From: Spirochaetaceae bacterium
GTDB taxonomy: Bacteria; Spirochaetota; Spirochaetia; DSM-2461
Assembly (NCBI GenBank): GCA_016342385.1
Contig: JAEINM010000035.1
Location: 1 to 16,736, forward strand
Reading direction: 5' to 3'
DNA length: 16,736 bases
Part shown: positions 11,349 through 16,736 of the stretch, piece after piece
How the letters are laid out: each line of letters starts with the position of its first letter
How positions within the stretch are numbered: position 1 is the stretch's first letter
The notes under the pieces: generated by a model
What the model was told of the DNA's origin: nothing
The model's input: only the letters and a program-made list of their open reading frames with translations
Database searches by the model: none
Made by a program: the position numbers and the translations under genes

Positions 11349-12305
11349 ATGAAAATAGTTGTACTTGACGGATATTCTCTTAATCCCGGAGATCTCTCCT
11401 GGGAAGGATTTGAAAATCTTGGAGATTTTACCTGCTATGACAGGACAGAAGAGAAGGATATTCTCAATCGTATAGGAAACGCGGAAATAGTCATCACCAA
11501 TAAAACACCTCTGACAGGCGAGACCATTTCCGCCTGTCCCGGAATGAAATATATCGGTGTTCTGGCAACGGGATATAACGTTGTTCATGTGGAAGCCGCT
11601 TCGGCAAAAGGTATTGTTGTCTGTAATGTTCCCGCCTACAGCACCGCTGCTGTTGCCCAGTTTACCTTCGCCCTGCTGCTGAACATCTGTAATCATGTTC
11701 AGGATCATAGTGATGCTGTTTTTGAAGGCCAGTGGAGCCGGTCCCGGGATTTCTGTTTCTGGAATTTCCCTCTGACCGAGCTGGCAGGAAAAACAATGGG
11801 AATCATTGGATATGGTCGGATCGGCCAGGCAACAGGGGCGATTGCTCAGTCATTCGGAATGAAGGTGATCGCCTGTACAAACCATCATAATCCCGATTTC
11901 ACCTCGGATTCCATGAAATACGGTTCTCTTGATGAACTGCTGGCACAATCGGATGTTATTTCTCTTCATTGCCCTCTCTTTGAATCGACTGAGGGGATGA
12001 TCAATAAAAATACTATTACCAAAATGAAAGAGGGAGTCATTCTTTTAAATACATCCCGGGGTCCTCTGATTATTGAAGAAGATCTGGCGGAAGCTCTTAA
12101 TACTGGAAAGATCAGAGCTGCCGGTCTGGATGTCGTCTCAGAGGAACCGATAAAAGCGGACAATGTCCTTTTAAAGGCCAGAAACTGTTTTATCACTCCC
12201 CATATTGCCTGGGCACCCTATGAGTCGAGATTGAGGCTTATGAATATTGCTGTGGAAAATCTGCAATCCTTTATGGCCGGGAAGATCATAAACAGGGTAA
12301 ATTAG
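11349..12305 (+). CDS. D-2-hydroxyacid dehydrogenase (glycerate dehydrogenase/hydroxypyruvate reductase type)
   Basis: A 318-residue NAD(P)-dependent cytoplasmic enzyme interconverting a 2-oxoacid and a D-2-hydroxyacid. The Rossmann motif is GYGRIG (154-159); the catalytic triad is Arg237 (NTSRG), Glu266 (VSEEP) and His285 (TPHIAW). The His-Ile-Ala-Trp ending and the family length match the glycerate dehydrogenase subgroup rather than D-lactate dehydrogenase or SerA (no ACT domain). A GGGGA ribosome binding site lies about 8 nt upstream. The next gene, for a cystathionine-type enzyme, is on the same strand but has its own promoter. Substrate choice among hydroxypyruvate, glyoxylate and 2-oxobutyrate cannot be read from sequence. 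Confidence 0.88.
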   Translation: MKIVVLDGYSLNPGDLSWEGFENLGDFTCYDRTEEKDILNRIGNAEIVITNKTPLTGETISACPGMKYIGVLATGYNVVHVEAASAKGIVVCNVPAYSTAAVAQFTFALLLNICNHVQDHSDAVFEGQWSRSRDFCFWNFPLTELAGKTMGIIGYGRIGQATGAIAQSFGMKVIACTNHHNPDFTSDSMKYGSLDELLAQSDVISLHCPLFESTEGMINKNTITKMKEGVILLNTSRGPLIIEEDLAEALNTGKIRAAGLDVVSEEPIKADNVLLKARNCFITPHIAWAPYESRLRLMNIAVENLQSFMAGKIINRVN

Positions 12306-12317
12306 AAATTCCCTCTC

Positions 12318-12346
12318 TTGACAATAATTGAAGAAATAATTATTCT
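12318..12346 (+). promoter_or_regulatory. Strong sigma-70-like promoter of the PLP enzyme gene
   Basis: TTGACA (12318-12323, perfect), 17-nt spacer, TATTCT (12341-12346). A weaker second candidate lies just downstream: TTGAAA (12348-12353), 17 nt, GATAAA (12371-12376). Unlike the cassette genes, the leader is normal and carries AGGAG. Confidence 0.65.
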
Positions 12347-12395
12347 CTTGAAAATAATGTTTACTAATTAGATAAACTTAGTAGGAGATCAGAAA

Positions 12396-13556
12396 ATGGG
12401 GAAATTACAGTTTTCAACAAAAGCAGTTCATACAGGTGTATCAAAAGATCGGGCTTACAAATCGGTCATAACACCCATTTATCCCTCAAGCACTTTCCGA
12501 TTTAACAAAATAGGAGAAACCAGCGGTTATGATTACACCCGTTCCGGGAATCCTACAAGATCGGCACTTTGTGAAAATCTGGCGGCTCTGGAAGGAGGAG
12601 AGGCCGGATATGCTACCGCTACAGGAATGGCTGCTGTAACAGGGGTTCTCCATCTGCTTAAAAGCGGGGATCATGTTATTGCGGGAAATGATATATATGG
12701 TGGTACTTACAGGCTTCTTGATTCTGTTTTCAGAACAATGGGCATTGAAACCACTTTTGTTGATATGGGCAATATATTAAATGTCAAAAATGAGATCCGC
12801 GGGAACACAAAATTAATCTGGATAGAAACGCCCAGTAATCCTCTTATGAATATTGTCGATATTAGAGCCGTTGCGGAAACGGTCAATGTGGAACCCTATC
12901 CTCTGGTCTGTGTTGATAACACCTTTCCCTCTCCTTATCTCCAGAAACCATTTGAGCTAGGGGCTCATCTTGTAGTTCATTCTACAACAAAATATATTAA
13001 CGGTCATAGTGATGTTGTCGGTGGTGCGATCATTGCAAAAACCAGAGATCTGGGAGATCAGGTCGCCTATATTGTCAATGCTCTCGGAATTGCACAGGCT
13101 CCCTTTGATTCCTGGCTGGTTCTTCGCGGTGTAAAAACTCTGGGCCTTAGAATGGAGCAGCATCAGAAAAATGCTCAGGGACTGGCCGAATTTCTGGAAA
13201 GCCATAAAGCTGTAAAAAAAGTCTATTATCCCGGGTTGAAATCTCACAAAGATCACGACCTGGCATCAAAGCAGATGAGCGGATTCGGCGGAATGCTCAG
13301 TTTTGATCTCGATGATACCAGATATGATATGCATAAGCTATTTGAAAACCTCTCTCTTTATGCTCTGGCTGAATCTCTCGGTGGCGTTGAGTCCTTAATC
13401 GAGGCACCCTGGTTTATGTCTCACCTGTCGATGCCCGAAGAGGCGAGAAAAGCGGCTGGAATTGAACAGAATAACATCCGTGTCTCATTGGGAATTGAGG
13501 CGACTGATGATCTCATTGCCGATATGGCTCAGGGGCTGGAAAAAGCCTTAAAATAA
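12396..13556 (+). CDS. Cys/Met metabolism PLP enzyme (cystathionine gamma-synthase or gamma-lyase)
   Basis: A 386-residue cytoplasmic pyridoxal-phosphate enzyme of transsulfuration. Lys199 in HSTTKYINGHSD binds the cofactor; YTRSGNPT (47-54) is the phosphate/active-site loop, Tyr101 (DIYGGTYR) should stack on the ring, Asp174 (CVDNTF) contacts the pyridine nitrogen, and SLGGVESLIE and RVSLGIEATDDL are the conserved C-terminal substrate motifs. Length is typical. AGGAG lies 8 nt before the ATG. Gamma-synthase, gamma-lyase and beta-lyase cannot be separated by eye. It could work with the preceding dehydrogenase if a lyase, since lyase products include 2-oxoacids; this is inference. Confidence 0.9.
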   Translation: MGKLQFSTKAVHTGVSKDRAYKSVITPIYPSSTFRFNKIGETSGYDYTRSGNPTRSALCENLAALEGGEAGYATATGMAAVTGVLHLLKSGDHVIAGNDIYGGTYRLLDSVFRTMGIETTFVDMGNILNVKNEIRGNTKLIWIETPSNPLMNIVDIRAVAETVNVEPYPLVCVDNTFPSPYLQKPFELGAHLVVHSTTKYINGHSDVVGGAIIAKTRDLGDQVAYIVNALGIAQAPFDSWLVLRGVKTLGLRMEQHQKNAQGLAEFLESHKAVKKVYYPGLKSHKDHDLASKQMSGFGGMLSFDLDDTRYDMHKLFENLSLYALAESLGGVESLIEAPWFMSHLSMPEEARKAAGIEQNNIRVSLGIEATDDLIADMAQGLEKALK

Positions 13557-13583
13557 GATAAAATGGAATTATTTTAAAAAAAC

Positions 13584-13612
13584 CTGAAAAATAGAATACA
13601 TCAAGTTATATT
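13584..13612 (+). promoter_or_regulatory. Candidate promoter of the small membrane protein gene
   Basis: CTGAAA (13584-13589), 17-nt spacer, TATATT (13607-13612). The -35 is weak and the -10 good. A GAGG ribosome binding site (13637-13640) precedes the ATG at 13650. Confidence 0.4.
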
Positions 13613-13649
13613 GCATGTAAGTCTTTAGTATTAGAAGAGGTGTTTTTTT

Positions 13650-14129
13650 ATGATAGGACCAATTATCTCGGGGTTAGTTTTTTCTGCTGTGATAATTATA
13701 TTGAGTATATACAGAACAAATGCCTGCAGGATTTTTCTGGGATTGTTTTTTATTGTAATGGCCCTGGGAGTGAATCTGCCATTTGTTGTAACTCAACCGT
13801 ATTTTGTCTATGAATATGGCATGGGAGCCTGGTTTAGCTACTATAGAGTCTTGACGGAGTCCATAATTGGTCTAAATCCAAAGTTGTTCGGTGTTATTCT
13901 CATATCCTTTGAATTGGTTACGGGACTACTCTTGTTGGGAAAAGATTCCCGTGTAAAAATCGGGATTTTTCTGTCTTCGGGATTTATTTTAATTCTAGTA
14001 CCTTTGTATTATTCCCAGATAGCCTGGGCTATTTCTATACCGGGAATTCTCCTTTTATTGAGAAAAAATTACCGACAAAATATGGTTGAAATATTATCTG
14101 TTAAGCTGAAAAAAAGACAATCGGACTAA
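13650..14129 (+). CDS. Small multi-helix membrane protein, function unknown (DoxX-like layout)
   Basis: A 159-residue inner-membrane protein with about five hydrophobic stretches (roughly 4-20, 26-48, 79-97, 103-120 and 122-137) and a basic C-terminal tail (LSVKLKKRQSD) that should be cytoplasmic. The FELVTGLLLLGKDSRVKIG segment recalls the DoxX-like membrane family, but the likeness is short and could reflect general membrane composition. GAGG lies 9 nt before the ATG. Its stop codon overlaps the stop of the leftward gene at 14126 by four nt. Neighbours do not define its job. Confidence 0.65.
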   Translation: MIGPIISGLVFSAVIIILSIYRTNACRIFLGLFFIVMALGVNLPFVVTQPYFVYEYGMGAWFSYYRVLTESIIGLNPKLFGVILISFELVTGLLLLGKDSRVKIGIFLSSGFILILVPLYYSQIAWAISIPGILLLLRKNYRQNMVEILSVKLKKRQSD

Positions 14130-14443
14130 ATTTCTTTATAGGCCAGATAGACTTTGTTATTATTCCGGATAACAACGGCCTCTTCGGAGAAATTCAGCTT
14201 TTCAAAAAGGGTATTGGAAACCATAAGTGTTCCTGTACTGCATTCATTGAGGAGGTGGACTTCCACCTCTCCCAGCTGACCTTCTCCCTGATTTAATTTG
14301 TCTATTGAATAGCCCGCATAAAGATCCATTTTCATATCCCGGGTGTATAGATTCAAATCCTGCCCATCATTGGGATGAAGGGCAAATTCTATATCACTGA
14401 ATTTCTTCTCTACAACAATATTCAATAAACTTGTGTGTTCCAT
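14126..14443 (-). CDS. Leftward hypothetical protein
   Basis: A 105-residue soluble protein I do not recognise, alternating beta-like strands with acidic turns (VVEKKFSDIEFALHPNDGQD, LMVSNTLFEKLNFSEEAVVI, then RNNNKVYLAYKEI). The balanced composition and lack of rare runs suggest a real gene. It is convergent with the membrane protein gene, their stop codons overlapping (14126-14129). I chose the ATG at 14443; a TTG at 14479 would add 12 residues. Neither has a Shine-Dalgarno, and a TTGAAA (14479-14474) with a weak TACTTT -10 (14456-14451) would put the mRNA start next to this ATG, again a leaderless layout. Confidence 0.6.
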   Translation of the reverse strand: MEHTSLLNIVVEKKFSDIEFALHPNDGQDLNLYTRDMKMDLYAGYSIDKLNQGEGQLGEVEVHLLNECSTGTLMVSNTLFEKLNFSEEAVVIRNNNKVYLAYKEI

Positions 14444-14537
14444 ATTTATAAAAGTAGTAGGTTGACAGTATAATTTCAAATATTAATTGAATCTTATTTA
14501 TATATTAAAAAGGATTCTTCTTTTTCGGGGGGTATCC

Positions 14538-14575
14538 TGACAGATCAAGGGGGTAAAATCCTCACTTTGACAGAT
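14538..14575 (+). repeat. Direct repeat TGACAGAT over the luxR-type promoter
   Basis: TGACAGAT occurs at 14538-14545 and at 14568-14575, exactly 30 nt apart (about three helical turns). Both lie in similar contexts (CTGACAGATCA and TTGACAGATTCA). The second copy contains most of the -35 box. Possible activator or autoregulatory sites. Confidence 0.45.
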
Positions 14576-14595
14576 TCAGCATTAAGGAATAATAT
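14567..14595 (+). promoter_or_regulatory. Promoter of the LuxR-type regulator, leaderless geometry
   Basis: TTGACA (14567-14572), 17-nt spacer, TAATAT (14590-14595); the ATG at 14602 begins six nt after the -10. No Shine-Dalgarno is present in the six bases between. Confidence 0.65.
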
Positions 14596-14601
14596 ACTTC
14601 C

Positions 14602-15477
14602 ATGTCCTATATGAATTTTTTTCTGCAGATATTTTCATTAATGGCCGGCATGCCTGTTTTTATTCTGGTCATAATTTTTTACCAAAAATATAAGAAGCTC
14701 AGCATAATCTTTTATGGACTGTTTATTCTCGGGATTTTCTCATTCATCATGAATGGAGTAATCCTGGAGTATTTCAATTTACTCCATGTTCAGGAAAAAC
14801 CATTTTTTATTAAAATTCTCAACATCTTTTTCTCTAATCTAGGATCTGTCGCCTTTTTTTTGAGTGGTCCTGTTCTGGTTCATATTCTCTTTGGTCTTAA
14901 AATTAAAATTATTCTTCCCATCGCTGGATTTCTGGCTCTTATATCAGTCATTTCCGGTCATTTTTTTGCCGATCTGGATCTGTATATTTTCTTCACGTTA
15001 ACCATTCTGGTTACTCTCTACATGCTGATTATCTGCATCAGAAACTTTTCATCCATTGGTGATCCCTTTCTTCGCCGGTCAATTAAAGTCTTTCTTATCT
15101 TATCCTCCATTAATATTCTCTTCCTGATTCTCCCCTTATTCCCCCCAGCCATCCTCTATGAAATATCAACACTGGGAATCTCCCTGTATTTTCTGGTCAT
15201 TAATATTTTGAATATTATTTTCTGTATAAAATTTTATGGTCAGAATCCTTATATGACAGACAAGGGGATTTCCCATTCATTTATTGACAGGTATAAAATA
15301 ACGCCCAGGGAAGCGGAAATCATCAATCTTCTTATGGAGGGGCATACGGTGAATGCTCTTGGAGATGCTCTTTTTATCTCCCCTAAAACTGTTTCTAACC
15401 ATATTCACAATATCTATCAGAAGACAGAAGTGAATAATCGAATTCAAATGATCAATCTGATTAAAAGCCGATCGTAA
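14602..15477 (+). CDS. Membrane-bound LuxR-type transcriptional regulator
   Basis: A 291-residue protein with an N-terminal half made of about seven hydrophobic helices (roughly 8-27, 33-53, 72-92, 97-117, 125-145, 160-180 and 187-209) and a C-terminal GerE/LuxR helix-turn-helix (231-291) containing ITPREAEIINLLMEGHTVNA and LFISPKTVSNHIHNIYQKTE. All consensus positions of the LuxR HTH (T-x-R-E...G...I-S...T-V...H...I-Y-x-K) are visible. It has no receiver or kinase domain, so the membrane part is likely the sensor. An ATG at 14611 is an alternative start. A leaderless mRNA is predicted. It may control the downstream outer-membrane gene, separated by 93 nt with an unusual palindrome. Confidence 0.88.
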   Translation: MSYMNFFLQIFSLMAGMPVFILVIIFYQKYKKLSIIFYGLFILGIFSFIMNGVILEYFNLLHVQEKPFFIKILNIFFSNLGSVAFFLSGPVLVHILFGLKIKIILPIAGFLALISVISGHFFADLDLYIFFTLTILVTLYMLIICIRNFSSIGDPFLRRSIKVFLILSSINILFLILPLFPPAILYEISTLGISLYFLVINILNIIFCIKFYGQNPYMTDKGISHSFIDRYKITPREAEIINLLMEGHTVNALGDALFISPKTVSNHIHNIYQKTEVNNRIQMINLIKSRS

Positions 15478-15482
15478 TGGAC

Positions 15483-15534
15483 TAGGTGATTTTACCCGGG
15501 TCTCATCTCTGGTTAAATTGAGTCAAAACACCTA
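15483..15534. promoter_or_regulatory. Nested inverted repeat between the regulator and the barrel gene
   Basis: Inner arms ATTTTACC (15489-15496) and GGTTAAAT (15511-15518), 7 of 8 complementary, and outer arms TAGGTG (15483-15488) and CACCTA (15529-15534), perfectly complementary, with a 10-nt bulge on the right. Only TTTC follows, so it is not a standard terminator. It could be an operator or a structured 3' end. Confidence 0.45.
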
Positions 15535-15570
15535 TTTCTCCTTCAGTTATAGTCTGCTATTTTTTCTCTC

Positions 15571-16392
15571 ATGAAAAACTATAAAAAAATTCTAATTCTT
15601 CTGATTGTCTGCTTCTCTCAGGGATTTCTCTTTGGCCAGCGGAATAATACCATATCCCTTCAACCGGGATTATTTGTGAGTCTCTATAAAGATGAGGTCT
15701 CTTCTCCTCTGACCCATTGGGTTCCTGCTATTGGAATCAATCTGGGTTATCAATATGAATCGGATTTTAATATTCATAAAGTCAACCTCTCTTTTGCAAT
15801 GGGTGAAGCAAGAAACTCTATTTCGGGAACAGTCTCTCTCAGCAAGTATCTGGATCCTGAAAGCGGTGAACTGATTGAGGAAGAGTATGTGAGAGATAAG
15901 TTAAATATGAATATTCTCATAGATTATTCCTATCATAGAAAAATATTCGAGAGAAATTCCTATTCTATTTATCCGGGAGTGGCTTTCAATTACACATTTA
16001 ATATGCAGCTCTCTGATTATCCCACGGTCAACTCCTATATTACTCTTGGTCCTTCAGTCATTCAGGAACTGAAATTCTCCCAGAGAGATAATATCCGGTT
16101 CTCCCTGTCCCTTCCTCTTCTCAGTTATATTGTCCGGCCTCCTTTTGCCGGAGTGGATGATGAACTTCTGAATATGGTTTCAACTAATCCTCTGAAAATA
16201 TATAAAACAGGGCAGTTGATGACAGTAAACAAGTATTTTTCTCTTGATCTGAATGTGGAGTACAGGCATCTTTTCTTTCCCTGGCTTGAAGGTTCTATTG
16301 CTTTTCACAGTCGTTATTCTTATATAGCGGAACCCCGACCCAAAAGGGAATTCACTTTTGATCTGATGCCGGGAATCAATTTTAAATTTTAG
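15571..16392 (+). CDS. Exported outer-membrane beta-barrel-like protein
   Basis: A 273-residue protein with a signal peptide (Lys-rich start, hydrophobic core ILILLIVCFSQGFLF, predicted cleavage near Gly22-Gln23). The mature part has many alternating strands rich in Tyr, Ser and Asn (INLGYQYES, ILIDYSYHRKIF, LDLNVEYRHLF, FHSRYSYIA) and ends in FDLMPGINFKF, where the C-terminal Phe is the usual outer-membrane insertion signal. No specific porin family is recognised. There is no Shine-Dalgarno: the 13 nt before the ATG are pyrimidine-rich, with TATTTT (15558-15563) ending 7 nt upstream, so it may be another leaderless gene or be read through from the regulator. The next gene follows after 17 nt. 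Confidence 0.7.
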   Translation: MKNYKKILILLIVCFSQGFLFGQRNNTISLQPGLFVSLYKDEVSSPLTHWVPAIGINLGYQYESDFNIHKVNLSFAMGEARNSISGTVSLSKYLDPESGELIEEEYVRDKLNMNILIDYSYHRKIFERNSYSIYPGVAFNYTFNMQLSDYPTVNSYITLGPSVIQELKFSQRDNIRFSLSLPLLSYIVRPPFAGVDDELLNMVSTNPLKIYKTGQLMTVNKYFSLDLNVEYRHLFFPWLEGSIAFHSRYSYIAEPRPKREFTFDLMPGINFKF

Positions 16393-16409
16393 TTATAAAG
16401 GAACTTTAG

Positions 16410-16736
16410 ATGAAATCTATCATAAACAAATATTTAATACTCTTTTCTCTTGTATTCTATTCTGGTTGTTCTCTCTGGCCTCTCGACCCGGTAAACTCAG
16501 GGGAATCTAATTTCGAACTACTCTGGAATGAATACAAATTATGCTATGCCCTTTTTGAGGAGAAAGGGGTTGACTGGGATCAGGTTTATAGAGAATACAG
16601 ACCTCTGGTAACCTCGGAGACAAGCGATGTGGAACTGTTTGATATTTTTAAGGATATCTTATCTCTTCTCAATGATACGCATATAAATTTATCCTCTCCC
16701 TTTGATTTTTTTAAATCGGGAAAAGGATACTTTATT
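16410..16736 (+). CDS. Lipoprotein, S41-family peptidase N-terminus (partial)
   Basis: The first 109 codons of a gene running off the window. A lipoprotein signal peptide ends in the lipobox YSGC (Cys20). The following FELLWNEYKLCYALFEEKGV then DWDQVYREYRP, and VELFDIFKDILSLLNDTHINL, match the helical N-terminal domain that precedes the PDZ and catalytic Ser-Lys domains of bacterial S41 (tricorn/C-terminal processing) peptidases, including the conserved L-N-D-x-H. The catalytic domain is beyond the window. AAAGGA (16397-16402) lies 7 nt before the ATG, in contrast to the upstream gene. Probably cotranscribed with the barrel protein, giving a surface-lipoprotein protease and outer-membrane pair. 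Confidence 0.75.
   Translation, partial: MKSIINKYLILFSLVFYSGCSLWPLDPVNSGESNFELLWNEYKLCYALFEEKGVDWDQVYREYRPLVTSETSDVELFDIFKDILSLLNDTHINLSSPFDFFKSGKGYFI

Noticed and set aside
1..16736. CRISPR array, tRNA or rRNA genes, replication origin
   Set aside because: No regularly spaced direct repeats, no cloverleaf with a CCA or T-loop signature, no rRNA-like sequence and no DnaA-box cluster were seen.

Overview
The window reads as a moderately AT-rich, double-membrane bacterium, most likely a spirochaete. This is inferred from lipoprotein and outer-membrane export genes, a LuxR regulator with a multi-helix membrane half, and an integron-type cassette array beside IS debris. No rRNA, tRNA or other taxonomic marker is present, so the assignment is only suggestive.

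Region 1 (1-5705) is accessory DNA, visibly richer in A+T than the rest. At the left edge is the start of a leftward gene (perhaps a transposase). Then come mobile gene cassettes: an RHH antitoxin/MazF-type toxin pair, a solo AAA+ ATPase with a DUF4143-like C-terminus, an IS graveyard (IS3-like and IS66-like transposase remnants, a 59-nt repeat, an orphan leftward ORF), a BrnT-like toxin/CopG-like antitoxin pair, and a second solo AAA+/DUF4143-like ATPase. attC-like recombination sites lie at about 847-907, 2125-2160 (left half only) and 4331-4460. The R'' box at the end of cassette 2 is the exact complement of the R' box at its start, as expected if it moved as a circle. Each cassette has its own sigma-70-like promoter placed so that the mRNA would start at or beside the ATG, implying leaderless transcripts.

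Region 2 (5706-11223) is an export operon: a TetR regulator with a 31-bp palindromic operator over its own promoter, a lipoprotein HlyD-type periplasmic adaptor, two ABC ATPases and two ABC-2 permeases. The gene order matches the CecR/YbhGFSR drug-efflux arrangement of enterobacteria, with the double-ATPase YbhF split into two genes. The first ATPase lacks the Q-loop Gln and H-loop His and the second lacks a normal signature motif, so the pair should have one competent and one degenerate ATP site.

Region 3 (11224-14129) has a D-2-hydroxyacid dehydrogenase behind a possible terminator or attenuator, a cystathionine synthase/lyase-type PLP enzyme with its own strong promoter, and a small membrane protein.

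Region 4 (14126-16736) has a leftward small gene of unknown function, a membrane-bound LuxR-type regulator with an apparently leaderless promoter, an outer-membrane barrel-like protein, and the start of a lipoprotein S41-family peptidase that runs off the window.
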